Origin: Thermoactinomyces sp. DSM 45892
GTDB taxonomy: Bacteria; Bacillota; Bacilli; Thermoactinomycetales; Thermoactinomycetaceae
Assembly (NCBI RefSeq): GCF_900107305.1
Contig: NZ_FNPL01000016.1
Location: 20,987 to 84,986 of the forward strand
Direction of reading: 5' to 3'
DNA: 64,000 nucleotides
Within the stretch, counting starts at the first letter, position 1. Each line of letters starts with the position of its first letter. Of the stretch, positions 26,913 through 35,201 are shown one piece after another. The translations under genes and the position numbers were made by a program. Below the pieces are notes generated by a model. It was not told the origin of the DNA and ran no database searches. It saw only the letters and a program-made list of their open reading frames with translations.

Positions 26913-27194
26913 CATTTATTGGACAGATGGCGCCAAAATCGGCCTTCGCTCCTTCTGCCCCTTCTTCAAGAGATATCATCCTTTTCTGCTTAAATTCGTA
27001 GAAGGAAGTTCCCCATTACTTCCTTCCAAAAAGACACCTCCCCTAGGGGATTCTATTTCCCTTGTGAAACTAAAAAAACGAGAAATAGGAGGGAACAGTG
27101 ACAGATTAAAGTCCATCTCGAACCTAAATCCACCCTGCACACCTCTTATTTCTCATGATGAACACAAAAATAGTGAGCTACTCTATCCGCCCAC
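26913..27194. other. Intergenic stretch, little recognised
   Basis: Apart from the right copy of the 16-base repeat at 26925-26940, I see no gene, terminator or promoter here. It separates the decayed element from the mazEF module. Confidence 0.4.
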
Positions 27195-27524
27195 TTACGA
27201 TAAAAATGTATGAATGAGTTCTAAACAATCAGCCACCACTTCATCCGTCACTTGCCCCTTTGTTTCAAAGCTCCGTGCATGCCAGTCTAGGCTTTTCACC
27301 TGGTCGGCAAGAATCACACCTTTAAATGGGAGCCCTTCAGGTAGCTTCACTTCAAACGGATACCCTTTATCTACGCTGGTAATGGGGCAGACAACAGCAA
27401 ATTTCGTGGTTTCATTAAAACTTTTAGGCGATAACACAATCGCAGGTCGTCTCCCTGCCTGTTCGTGCCCTGCTTGTGGGTTGAAGCTGAGGTATACCAG
27501 ATCACCTCTCTCTGGTGCGGCCAT
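27195..27524 (-). CDS. mazF: MazF/PemK-family toxin endoribonuclease
   Basis: 109 residues. MazF toxins cut mRNA at short sequences and stop growth until neutralised. The fold markers are RGDLVYLSFNPQAGHEQAGR (about 6-25), RRPAIVLSPKSFN, VVCPITS and VILADQVKSLDW. The last contains the usual catalytic-loop Asp-Gln. Its ATG overlaps the antitoxin stop as TAATG, the tight coupling usual for these pairs. No terminator is obvious after it. Confidence 0.93.
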   Translation of the reverse strand: MAAPERGDLVYLSFNPQAGHEQAGRRPAIVLSPKSFNETTKFAVVCPITSVDKGYPFEVKLPEGLPFKGVILADQVKSLDWHARSFETKGQVTDEVVADCLELIHTFLS

Positions 27525-27763
27525 TACAAAAGCTCAGCTCCTTCTGCTTCCCCAAAATCAACTTCATGATGCCGGTTTTCCGGAGTCACTTTTGCTAATA
27601 GCTCCTCAAGTGTCGGTCTCTGCTTCATGGGGATTAACTTAATCTCCTGACCCTCTACTACCATTTCCATTTCCGATCCATTCTCAATCGATAACATTTC
27701 CGCAACATGATTCGGAATCCGGATGGCAAGGCTGTTACCCCACTTAGACACTAATGCTGTCAT
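27524..27763 (-). CDS. mazE: MazE-family antitoxin (AbrB/SpoVT DNA-binding)
   Basis: 79 residues. The N-terminal swapped-hairpin DNA-binding domain starts TALVSKWGNSLAIRIPNHVA. An acidic C-terminal tail (from about 50) is expected to wrap and block the toxin. The ATG at 27763 is 6 bases after GGGAGGA; 11 upstream codons in frame are not typical of the family. MazE usually represses its own promoter, and a perfect palindrome covers the -35 here. Confidence 0.92.
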   Translation of the reverse strand: MTALVSKWGNSLAIRIPNHVAEMLSIENGSEMEMVVEGQEIKLIPMKQRPTLEELLAKVTPENRHHEVDFGEAEGAELL

Positions 27764-27794
27764 TCTGGTTCCTCCCTTACTAGCCTTTGCTTTC

Positions 27795-27828
27795 ATTATA
27801 CCCCTCCCTATTATGCATGTATATACAT
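27795..27828 (-). promoter_or_regulatory. mazEF promoter with palindromic operator
   Basis: Minus strand TATACA, 17 bases, TATAAT. The 12-base palindrome ATGTATATACAT (27817-27828) covers the -35 box and is a likely site for MazE or MazEF autorepression. Confidence 0.65.
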
Positions 27829-27879
27829 TGTATCTACATTCTTACCAAATTATTCCCGTTACATAGGAAGGAAACAAAG

Positions 27880-27922
27880 CCCCCCAGCACGTCCTATCCC
27901 GTTAATAGGTCCATACTGGGGG
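27880..27922 (-). terminator. Terminator after metQ
   Basis: Minus strand CCCCCAG-loop-CTGGGGG with an inner CCTAT/ATAGG helix, followed by GCTTTGTTT. Confidence 0.75.
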
Positions 27923-27929
27923 AATTCGA

Positions 27930-28721
27930 TTAAAATGCGGCCACTACTGCACCTTTGTATTTCTCATCAATGAATTTTTTCACTTCGGGTGAGTTCAATA
28001 CTTTTGCTAATTTCTTCAGGACTTCTTTGTTTTCGTTTCCTTGTTTTGTCGCCAGTATATTTACATAAGGTGAGTTTTTATCTTCGATGAAAAGGGCATC
28101 TTTGATTGGATTTAGTTTCGCTTGTAATGCATAGTTTGTATTGATCACCGCTAAATCAACTTCACCTATAGTACGAGGAAGCATCGCAGCTTCTAATTGC
28201 TTAAATTGCAGTTTCTTCGGATTCTCTTTAATCGATTGTAGAGTCTTCTCGCCATCTGGGCTATCTAATTTGATCAAACCTTTCGTCTCTAAAAGTTGAA
28301 GGGCTCGTTTGAGATTAGAAGGATCATTCGGCAGTGTTACCGTTGCACCATTTGGAATCTGGGAACCCTCTTTCCATTTCTTTGAGTATGCACCCATTGG
28401 TTCAATATGGACGCCTACCACTTTTACGATATGGTATCCCTTTTCTTTATTCGTTGTCTCTAACCAAGGAACGTGTTGGAAATAGTTTGCATCAAGTTGT
28501 CCTTCTTCAACAGCTTTGTTTGGCAATACATAGTCTTGAAATACTTTTACATTCAGTTTTACGCCTTCTCTTTCAAGTTGTGGTTTAATATGCTCTAAAA
28601 TCTCTGCATGTGGTACTTGGGAAGCTCCTACAGTTAACGTAGATTCTTCTTTCTTTCCTCCGCAAGCTACCGCAAGCAGAGATACAATCGCAATTAAGGC
28701 AACAAGCCAACTTTTTCTCAT
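27930..28721 (-). CDS. metQ: Methionine ABC transporter substrate-binding lipoprotein
   Basis: 263 residues, NlpA/MetQ family. The lipoprotein signal ends LLAVACGG (lipid on Cys 20). The mature protein shows LTVGASQVPHAEILEHIKP, DYVLPNKAVEEGQLDANYFQ and VGVHIEPMGAYS, all characteristic. It binds methionine (D- or L-) outside the membrane and hands it to MetI. Last gene of the SAM-riboswitch operon metN-metI-metQ. Confidence 0.95.
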   Translation of the reverse strand: MRKSWLVALIAIVSLLAVACGGKKEESTLTVGASQVPHAEILEHIKPQLEREGVKLNVKVFQDYVLPNKAVEEGQLDANYFQHVPWLETTNKEKGYHIVKVVGVHIEPMGAYSKKWKEGSQIPNGATVTLPNDPSNLKRALQLLETKGLIKLDSPDGEKTLQSIKENPKKLQFKQLEAAMLPRTIGEVDLAVINTNYALQAKLNPIKDALFIEDKNSPYVNILATKQGNENKEVLKKLAKVLNSPEVKKFIDEKYKGAVVAAF

Positions 28722-28756
28722 CTCTTATTCCTCCAATGTAATAGGGTAATTTTTTC

Positions 28757-29413
28757 TTAACGGTGGTCAACTTTGCGACTGATCGCATCACCGATCCACT
28801 GAACGATTTGAACAATAGCTACCAAAATAAAACTACATACAAGCAACATCTCATTATTAAACGATTGGAAACCGACTCGTAGAGCAACGTCACCCAGCCC
28901 GCCACCTCCCACGATCCCAGCGAAAGCAGAGTAGCCGATTAACGAGACACACGTTACGGTAATCCCTGAAATAATCGCCGGCAGCGACTCGGCTAATAAA
29001 ACCTTACGAATGATCGTAAATCGATTCGCTCCCATCGCATGTGCGACTTCTAGTGTACCACGATCCACTTCCAGTAAGGATGTCTCCACCATCCGCGCAA
29101 AAAAAGGTGCGGCCGCTACGGTTAGCGGGATCGTAGCCGCAGTCGGTCCTAAACTCGTACCGATGAGAAACGTAGAAAGCGGAAATAATAATAAAATAAG
29201 GACAATAAAGGGTACCCCACGAAATACATTCACCACAAAGGCTAAGCTTTTGTGAATCACTTGGTTCTCCCAAAGATGACCACGGTTCGTAATCACGAGG
29301 AGTACACCGAGCGGTAAACCCAATAACACCGTAAACAACGTTGAAATCCCTACCATTTGCAATGTATCCAATGTGGCCTGCCAAACAGTCACCCAGTCTA
29401 CTTGATTAAGCAA
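28757..29413 (-). CDS. metI: Methionine ABC transporter permease
   Basis: About 218 residues with five or six membrane helices. The ABC-coupling EAA-type loop is EVAHAMGANRFTIIRKVLLAESLPAI (about 135-160), followed by YSAFAGIVGGGGLGDVALR, a MetI hallmark. TTG 29413 is favoured because GGAGG precedes it by 8 bases. The start overlaps the end of metN, so the two are translationally coupled. Confidence 0.94.
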   Translation of the reverse strand: MLNQVDWVTVWQATLDTLQMVGISTLFTVLLGLPLGVLLVITNRGHLWENQVIHKSLAFVVNVFRGVPFIVLILLLFPLSTFLIGTSLGPTAATIPLTVAAAPFFARMVETSLLEVDRGTLEVAHAMGANRFTIIRKVLLAESLPAIISGITVTCVSLIGYSAFAGIVGGGGLGDVALRVGFQSFNNEMLLVCSFILVAIVQIVQWIGDAISRKVDHR

Positions 29414-30164
29414 TGTGACCACCTCCCAAACCTTCTGTAAAACGCCTCGTCACTTCATGTTGTGGATCCCGAAACACTTGTTGTACCTCACCCAATTCCA
29501 CTATCGATCCCGTCTCCATCACTGCTACTTTGTTACAAATCGCATCTACTACACTCATCTCGTGCGTGATCAAGACAACGGTAATCCCCATCTCTTGATT
29601 GATCTCTTTTACTAATTGCAAAATGGAAGACGTCGTCTCCGGATCAAGTGCAGAAGTAGCCTCGTCGCATAGTAGCAAAAAGGGATCGTTAGCAAGTGCA
29701 CGCGCAATCCCAACACGTTGCTTTTGCCCACCGCTCAATTCGGATGGATACGCATCTCGCCGCTCCCATAGCCCTACACGACGCAATAATTCTTCCGTTC
29801 GTTGCTCGATATCGTGCTTTGCTTTTCCTGCTATTTCAAGTGGAAAGGCTACATTTTCTCTTACGGTACGGGACCATAGTAGATGATAATGCTGAAAAAT
29901 CATTCCGATCTTCTGTCTGAGCACCCTGAGCTCTCCATTGGACAAGGAGGATATATCGTTGCCATTCACATGGATCGAACCACTTGTTGGCTTTTCTAAT
30001 CCGTTTAGCAAGCGGAGTAAGGTACTCTTACCAGCACCGCTGTAACCGACGATTCCGAAGATTTCACCCTGAGCGATCTGGAGAGTAATCTCTTTTAACG
30101 CAATCACTTCCTGCTCTCGCCCTTTAGCTGGATATCGTTTCGAAACTTGCTCGATTTGAATCAA
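29406..30164 (-). CDS. metN: Methionine ABC transporter ATPase, short form without NIL domain
   Basis: About 252 residues. A complete ABC cassette: Walker A GYSGAGKSTL (about 40-49), Q-loop, signature ELSGGQKQRVGIARALA, Walker B LLLCDEATSALDP and the switch His in LITHEM. MetN proteins are usually about 340 residues with a C-terminal NIL (ACT-like) domain that senses methionine. Here the protein stops at GLGGGHIA right after the cassette, so feedback inhibition by methionine may be missing. TTG 30164 is preferred for ribosome-site spacing; GTG 30173 is the alternative. Confidence 0.93.
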   Translation of the reverse strand: MIQIEQVSKRYPAKGREQEVIALKEITLQIAQGEIFGIVGYSGAGKSTLLRLLNGLEKPTSGSIHVNGNDISSLSNGELRVLRQKIGMIFQHYHLLWSRTVRENVAFPLEIAGKAKHDIEQRTEELLRRVGLWERRDAYPSELSGGQKQRVGIARALANDPFLLLCDEATSALDPETTSSILQLVKEINQEMGITVVLITHEMSVVDAICNKVAVMETGSIVELGEVQQVFRDPQHEVTRRFTEGLGGGHIA

Positions 30165-30190
30165 TTTACTCACCTTCCTTATTTACAAAA

Positions 30191-30227
30191 TGAAAAATCC
30201 CCCTCTGCAGATGATTGCAGAAAGGGG
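30191..30227 (-). terminator. SAM-riboswitch terminator
   Basis: Minus strand CCCCTTTCTGCA-ATCATC-TGCAGAGGGGG followed by ATTTTT. Its TGCAG arms can also pair with CCTGCAGAGC at the end of the aptamer, giving an antiterminator. Confidence 0.88.
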
Positions 30228-30255
30228 ATATGTATATATACAAAGATCCACTTTC

Positions 30256-30374
30256 CTCTCATCTACCAGAACAAAAAAGCTCTGCAGGAATTGGCACCTT
30301 GTTTGTATGCTTGATCACACAAACTGGTTGCCGAGGTATCATAGGGCCTGTCCCTCAACCTCTCTGGATAAGAG
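30256..30374 (-). promoter_or_regulatory. SAM-I riboswitch (S-box) upstream of metNIQ
   Basis: The minus strand shows the S-box core in order: CTCTTATC (P1, from 30374), AGAGAGGTTGAGGGACAGGC, CCTCGGCAACC, AAGGTGCCAATTCC, and GATGAGAG at 30263-30256, which pairs with the 5' end. SAM binding would favour the terminator and shut off methionine import. Confidence 0.95.
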
Positions 30375-30442
30375 AAAATCTAAGATATTCATTTTTCAAT
30401 TCACTATTGTAACGAACTAACGCCTATACTAGATCAATTTAT

Positions 30443-31642
30443 TTAATATGTCAATGATTTTATTTTCTCATAGCGCTCGATCACTTGATTTGCATTTTGC
30501 TCCAACGAAAAGCCACGCGAAGCTACATAAGCTTGTTTTCCCAGCTCTTCTCGTACATCGTCCTTCGTTACCATTTCATGTAAACATTGCGCAATATGCT
30601 CTACATCTTTTGGACGTGCCAGTCTTCCGGTCACACCATCTTGTAGAACTTCTTTTATCCCACCAACATCCGTCGCCACCATCGGACGTCCACACCCCAT
30701 CGATTCGAGTAGGATGGAGGGCAGTCCCTCACTGAGACTGGTTAACGCAGTCACATCGGCACTATTCATCCATAGTGGAATTTCATCATATGGCCTTCTC
30801 CCCATCAAATGAACCCGACCTACAAGGCTAAGCTCTGCGATCTCTTCCTCAATGCTACTTTGAAGTGGTCCTGCTCCTACTACATACAGATCTAGACCTT
30901 CGTGCTGATCACCCTGAACTAGACGGTGAAAAGCTTGTAGCAAATAGCTAATTCCCTTTACAGGCAGTAAATTTCCGATAAATACAATCTTCTTCCCCTC
31001 AGGCGGAATCCCCAGACGAAGACGTGCCTCTTGGCGATCGATGGGGTAAAATCGATTCGGATCAAAGCCATTATAGATCGTAGATACAGGTAACCCTGGG
31101 ACCATTTGATCCACCTCATCACGAAGCCGATCACTTACCGTGATGAGATGATCATTAGCCTTTAATGCTTCGATCGTTCGTTCGTAAATCTTTTTATTTT
31201 TCTTCGGATAAAGCATAATATCAGAGCCATGAATCGTGCTAATAACGGGGACTCCCAGTTCCTCTTTCAATTTCCCACCTACATATCCATCTGGAAAAAT
31301 CGTATGACAATGGAGTAGCTCATAAGGAAAATCTTGCTTGATTTGATGCAAAATCGGTTTGAGAGATCGTATATAAAACGCACCATAGCGATGGAAAAAG
31401 AAACCGCCAGGAAACATCCGTGTAGGCACATAATGGACAGGAATCCCCTCTAGATCGGTTCGACTCGGTAGGTCTGAGTATCCTTTCCACTTTTTGTACA
31501 GTGGAAAGCTAGGAATCGGTACCACTACCTGCACTTCGCATCCTGCATCGCGTAGCGCCTTAGTCTGATTATGTACGAAGATCCCAGAATGCGGATTTAC
31601 CTTACTTGGGTACATGTGTGAAACCACTAGAACTTTTTTCAT
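30443..31642 (-). CDS. Glycosyltransferase family 4
   Basis: About 399 residues, GT-B fold. N-terminal SHMYPSKVNPHSGIFVHNQ (acceptor side), ISTIHGSDIMLYPKK, VFIGNLLPVKGISYLLQAF (start of the donor domain) and SLSEGLPSILLESMGCGRP (EX7E motif) are all present. It adds a sugar to the growing exopolysaccharide repeat. It is the last gene of the cluster and overlaps the O-antigen-ligase-like gene. ATG 31642 is the likeliest start; an in-frame GTG at 31654 is possible. Confidence 0.86.
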   Translation of the reverse strand: MKKVLVVSHMYPSKVNPHSGIFVHNQTKALRDAGCEVQVVVPIPSFPLYKKWKGYSDLPSRTDLEGIPVHYVPTRMFPGGFFFHRYGAFYIRSLKPILHQIKQDFPYELLHCHTIFPDGYVGGKLKEELGVPVISTIHGSDIMLYPKKNKKIYERTIEALKANDHLITVSDRLRDEVDQMVPGLPVSTIYNGFDPNRFYPIDRQEARLRLGIPPEGKKIVFIGNLLPVKGISYLLQAFHRLVQGDQHEGLDLYVVGAGPLQSSIEEEIAELSLVGRVHLMGRRPYDEIPLWMNSADVTALTSLSEGLPSILLESMGCGRPMVATDVGGIKEVLQDGVTGRLARPKDVEHIAQCLHEMVTKDDVREELGKQAYVASRGFSLEQNANQVIERYEKIKSLTY

Positions 31643-31646
31643 CCAC

Positions 31647-33080
31647 TCATTCACTTCCTCGTATAGCCTGTTTCTTTCTCTCTAATTCGCCAAACCCAAT
31701 CACTGCTAAACCGATCCCTAGCGTAATCCACATCGGGGTATAGTGAATGCAGCTACTAGGCGCCATTCCGCCGAAAAAGAAGCCGATCAAGCTAGACAAC
31801 GTAGCAAAAGCACCCCAACGAACCACGGGACTCGTTGATGCTCCATGCTTTAAAGAAGCAAGCTTCCATAAACGCCACAAGAGCCAGAAATAGAGCGCCA
31901 TATACATCACAAAGATCAAAACCCCAAAATTAACTAAGACTTCTAGCCACCAGTTATGGATATTTTTTTTGTCTACATGAGGTGCACCTTCCATTAACGG
32001 CTCTACATTGCCCGGTCCTACTCCCAAGTAATGTGAATTATGTAAAAAGTGAAGTCCGTTGATAATGAGAAACTTACGAACCGTAGCACTTCGTCCCGTT
32101 TCTCCTTCGATGACACCTTCTCCCTCTGCATCCCAGCCACCTTTTTGGAAATCCCCTAGAAAACCGAAGATGGAAGCTAATTTCGCATTATTGGCGGCCC
32201 TTGCCTTATCGGTTAAAAGAACAAAGCCTACTGCATTTGCTAAGATAATCGCAGCTAAGACAGCTATGATCGATTTGGCTACGTTTTGCTTCGTCCATTT
32301 CTCACGCTTCACTACGAAAAAAACACCTAACAGGAGGACCACACACGCAAGAGGTAGAGCAAACATAACATTACTACGCGAACCCGTTGCGAAAAGGGTG
32401 TAGAGACTAAAAATACATCCAATGTAAAGGAACCATTTATATTTTTTATGTAATGGCAACATAAAGATCGCCGTAATCAAAAATGGCAGCGCCAACGTAA
32501 TAAAAGTAGCCAAGTCATTTTGATTGGTAAAAACCGAAGTAACCACACTTACAAGTTCAGAATTATAGCCTCTAGAAACGGGTAAATGGATAAAGGTCAT
32601 CGATTCAAATACAGCATAACCAATGATTATTGCATATACCATTACCAGTATTTTTGATGTTTTCCAAAGACTTTCATATGTACGGATAAAGAACGGGAAA
32701 GAGAAAGTGAGTACAAGCATCATAACAAGGAAAATCAAATACCGAATACCGTCTTTCAAACTAACAGCCCAAGTGAGTGAAATGAGTGCATAAAGCAGCC
32801 AAAAACAGAAGAAAGCTCCAAACCAACGAACTTGATAAATAGTTGTAAACTCCCTATTTTGCTTACCGTTTATGTATTCTTTATTCCAGATAAACCGTAT
32901 CAAAATCCCTACAGCTAAAACAAAAAAAGCGATCCGAAAAAAGGTAAGCCGAAATTCCCCAGTACCTATTCCGAGGGTCGGACCGATCAATGCAAATGCA
33001 ATCATGTAGTAGAAAATTTTTTCTAATCGATCATGTTTTCGAAGCAACAATGTATCCACCAAGCCCCTCACTCTTTTCAT
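31647..33080 (-). CDS. O-antigen ligase/polymerase-like membrane protein 1
   Basis: About 477 residues with 11-12 membrane helices and one large extracellular loop (about 280-370) that contains HNSHYLGVGPGNVEPLM and HNWWLEVLVNFG, typical of the Wzy/WaaL (PF04932) family. In a Gram-positive it more likely polymerises repeat units (Wzy) or transfers glycan than ligates LPS. A paralogue of the same layout is encoded at 36396-37823. The start is uncertain: no strong ribosome site precedes ATG 33080 or TTG 33086. Confidence 0.85.
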   Translation of the reverse strand: MKRVRGLVDTLLLRKHDRLEKIFYYMIAFALIGPTLGIGTGEFRLTFFRIAFFVLAVGILIRFIWNKEYINGKQNREFTTIYQVRWFGAFFCFWLLYALISLTWAVSLKDGIRYLIFLVMMLVLTFSFPFFIRTYESLWKTSKILVMVYAIIIGYAVFESMTFIHLPVSRGYNSELVSVVTSVFTNQNDLATFITLALPFLITAIFMLPLHKKYKWFLYIGCIFSLYTLFATGSRSNVMFALPLACVVLLLGVFFVVKREKWTKQNVAKSIIAVLAAIILANAVGFVLLTDKARAANNAKLASIFGFLGDFQKGGWDAEGEGVIEGETGRSATVRKFLIINGLHFLHNSHYLGVGPGNVEPLMEGAPHVDKKNIHNWWLEVLVNFGVLIFVMYMALYFWLLWRLWKLASLKHGASTSPVVRWGAFATLSSLIGFFFGGMAPSSCIHYTPMWITLGIGLAVIGFGELERKKQAIRGSE

Positions 33081-33092
33081 TATCAAGCTTAT

Positions 33093-33173
33093 GTTACTTG
33101 CAGATTACATTTTGTTAACAAGTTCGACAAATGTAACTAAAGGAGTATATCGTGGCGTATAATAAGTTTACAA
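33093..33173 (-). promoter_or_regulatory. Promoter and 17-bp element C, O-antigen ligase 1 operon
   Basis: Minus strand TTGTAA, 18 bases, TATACT (33173-33144). Downstream lies the element that reads GTTAC-TTGCAG-ATTACA on the plus strand (33093-33109), matching the GTWAC-N6-ATTACA pattern of elements A and B. The promoter overlaps a divergent -10 (TATAAT, 33158-33163) that serves the 36-residue membrane peptide. Confidence 0.55.
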
Positions 33174-33195
33174 AGCGAAAACGGAGGTGACTCAC

Positions 33196-33306
33196 ATGGA
33201 ATATCCAGTCGTTGGTAAATCATTTTGGATTGGTGTCATGAATGCCGCTGGTATCAGTGTACCGTTTTGGTTGCTGATGTATGCAGGACTTCGTCTGATA
33301 TTCTAA
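33196..33306 (+). CDS. 36-residue single-pass membrane peptide
   Basis: Very small gene: CGGAGGTGA 6 bases before the ATG, 36 codons, TAA, then a strong terminator. The product has a polar start and one hydrophobic helix, with WIGVMNAAGISVPFWLL in the middle. It shares the pattern IGxxNAxxxSxxxWxL with the 49-residue peptide at 43934-44083. Both are divergent from exopolysaccharide operons whose promoters share a 17-bp element. No known family is recognised; a small regulator or subunit of the glycan machinery is inference. Confidence 0.7.
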   Translation: MEYPVVGKSFWIGVMNAAGISVPFWLLMYAGLRLIF

Positions 33307-33325
33307 TGTGAGTCACAGTCATATA

Positions 33326-33375
33326 AAAAGAAAGCACGGATCATCATGATGAGATGGTGTCCGTGTTTTCTTTTT
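33326..33375. terminator. Bidirectional terminator between the small peptide and the sugar transferase
   Basis: AAAAGAAAGCACGGA and TCCGTGTTTTCTTTT form a 15-bp stem (one G-U pair). T-rich arms serve both strands. The right arm overlaps the stop codon of the convergent sugar transferase gene. Confidence 0.82.
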
Positions 33376-34018
33376 ATCTTGCACCGCTTCCGGACAAGAC
33401 CACCCAAACCGTACGTAGCAGAATACGTACATCCATCGCAATCGATTGATTTTGAATGTAGTACATATCTTGTTCCCATTTTTCACGTGGGGTCACTTCA
33501 TAACCGCCTGTTACCTGTGCCCATCCAGTAAGACCTGGTTTCACTAACAAGCGTTTCTTAAACCCAGGAATCTCTTTTTCAAATTGCTCCGTAAAACAAT
33601 CACGCTCTGGCCGAGGCCCAATTAAGCTCATATCTCCATTTAATACGTTGAGGATCTGAGGAAGTTCGTCAATCCTTGTTTTACGAATGAATTTACCTAC
33701 CTGCGTAACACGGGGATCATTTTTAGCCGCCCATTGCGGTCCGTTTTTCTCCGCATCCGTTCGCATGGAACGTAGCTTATAAATCCAGAATTTCTTCCCT
33801 TGTAGTCCCACCCGCTCTTGCTTATAGAAAACAGGTCCAGAGGACTCCATTTTAATCGCAATAGCTGATAGAACAAGGACAGGTAAGGTAAAGATGAGAA
33901 GGGCTAACGAGAAGACGATCTCAAACGCCCGTTTTACGATTGAGTAGATCATAGAAGCAGCTCCTAATTCTCCTGTCAAAACACTTGCATCGTTTTCACC
34001 CAACGTCTTCAAACGCAT
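33374..34018 (-). CDS. Initiating sugar-phosphate transferase (WcaJ/EpsL type)
   Basis: 214 residues, bacterial sugar transferase family (PF02397). It moves a sugar-1-phosphate from a UDP-sugar to undecaprenyl phosphate and so starts the repeat unit. One N-terminal membrane helix (about 30-52) is followed by VFYKQERVGLQGKKFWIYKL, KTRIDELPQILNVLNGDMSL, IGPRPERDC and KPGLTGWAQV, all family hallmarks. It is the short form without the extra N-terminal helices. ATG 34018 follows CAGGAGTGA; a second ATG 22 codons later also has AGGAG. It is transcribed from its own promoter at 34134-34162. Confidence 0.93.
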   Translation of the reverse strand: MRLKTLGENDASVLTGELGAASMIYSIVKRAFEIVFSLALLIFTLPVLVLSAIAIKMESSGPVFYKQERVGLQGKKFWIYKLRSMRTDAEKNGPQWAAKNDPRVTQVGKFIRKTRIDELPQILNVLNGDMSLIGPRPERDCFTEQFEKEIPGFKKRLLVKPGLTGWAQVTGGYEVTPREKWEQDMYYIQNQSIAMDVRILLRTVWVVLSGSGAR

Positions 34019-34090
34019 CTGTTATTCACTCCTGATCGCATAAATCATCTATGTTTGTCAACAGTTTATACTCATAGTTAGATTACAAAA

Positions 34091-34162
34091 GTAACAGTAA
34101 CATTACAGTAATGTTTCAAGCCTATAATGACACAGTATACTTCAGGAGAGCTTAAATAACAA
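34091..34162 (-). promoter_or_regulatory. Promoter and 17-bp element A, sugar transferase gene
   Basis: Minus strand TTGTTA, 17 bases, TATACT (34162-34134). Downstream lies GTAAC-AGTAAC-ATTACA (plus strand 34091-34107), overlapping a perfect 17-base palindrome AACATTACAGTAATGTT (34099-34115). The element lies about +20 to +35 from the predicted transcription start. Confidence 0.62.
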
Positions 34163-34249
34163 TAGACGTTTTGTTACAGCTTAAGCGATTTATATCTGGG
34201 TACATAACAAGCTCTGCTTGGTCCAACGTTTGCTATGTAAAAGAGTATG

Positions 34250-35167
34250 CTAGTACTTCTCTAAATAGTATTGATACGTTTGCTTCAAGCCATCTAGTAA
34301 TGGGATTTTCGCTTCCCACTCTAAGGTGTCCGCGGCTTTCTTCGCATTAAAATAACTATCTTTAATATCTCCAGCACGCTCTGGTCCATACGTAACAACT
34401 ACTTCTTTTCCAGAGGCTACCCGAAACGCTTCGATTAATTCATTTAATGAAGTCTGAACACCCGTACCGATATTGAACATTTCCCCTGCGCCTTTTGACA
34501 ATGCTTGTACATTTGCTCTGGCTACATCTTCTACATACACATAGTCTCGTGTATGTTCCCCGTCACCAAACACCGTTAGCGTTTGTTTACTTAGTACTTT
34601 GTCGGTGAAGATGGATACCACGCCACCTTCGCCCCTTGGGTCCTGACGAATGCCGTATACATTTGCATAGCGGAGTGCTGTGTACTGGAGCCCAAACAAA
34701 CGGGAATACACATCTAGATAATGTTCAACTGTGTATTTCGAGATACCGTAAGGGGAGATCGGATGCGTTGGGTGGCATTCGTCGATTGGCAAATACTTAG
34801 GTTCTCCATATACAGCGGCAGAAGAAGCATACACGAATTTTCTTACTCCTGTATCTTTTGCTGCTTCTAATAAATTAATCACTCCCATGATATTTACATT
34901 TGCATCATAGAGAGGTTTTTCAATCGAGGTAGGGACATGCGTTTGTGCCGCCTGATGAATCACTGTATCCGGTCGCACCTGTTCAAAGATCTGATGTACT
35001 TCCGGATGCGTCACATCGATCCGATAAAAGGCCGCTTTTGGATGAATCTGTTCTTCGTGCCCTGTTATCAGGTTATCTAGGACAACCACTTCATGCCCTT
35101 CGTTAATCAGTTGATCCACGATATGGGAACCGATGAAGCCAGCTCCTCCTGTCACAAGAACTTTCAT
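34250..35167 (-). CDS. NAD-dependent sugar-nucleotide epimerase (GalE-like)
   Basis: 305 residues, extended short-chain dehydrogenase. NAD-binding VTGGAGFIGSHIVD (about 5-18), SSAAVYGEP (catalytic Ser region) and the catalytic YGISK at about 145-149 are present, with TALRYANVYGIRQDPRGEGG after it. It probably interconverts UDP-Glc/Gal or UDP-GlcNAc/GalNAc to supply the polysaccharide; the family alone does not decide the substrate. It lies 34 bases after the glycosyltransferase gene and ends the upstream operon. Confidence 0.9.
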   Translation of the reverse strand: MKVLVTGGAGFIGSHIVDQLINEGHEVVVLDNLITGHEEQIHPKAAFYRIDVTHPEVHQIFEQVRPDTVIHQAAQTHVPTSIEKPLYDANVNIMGVINLLEAAKDTGVRKFVYASSAAVYGEPKYLPIDECHPTHPISPYGISKYTVEHYLDVYSRLFGLQYTALRYANVYGIRQDPRGEGGVVSIFTDKVLSKQTLTVFGDGEHTRDYVYVEDVARANVQALSKGAGEMFNIGTGVQTSLNELIEAFRVASGKEVVVTYGPERAGDIKDSYFNAKKAADTLEWEAKIPLLDGLKQTYQYYLEKY

Positions 35168-35201
35168 GCTGATACCCCCTCTGTTTTCCTACATAGACAT
35201 C

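Noticed and set aside
27214..27642. Plus-strand frame of 142 codons across mazF and mazE
   Set aside because: It is a shadow of two well-supported, overlapping genes on the other strand.
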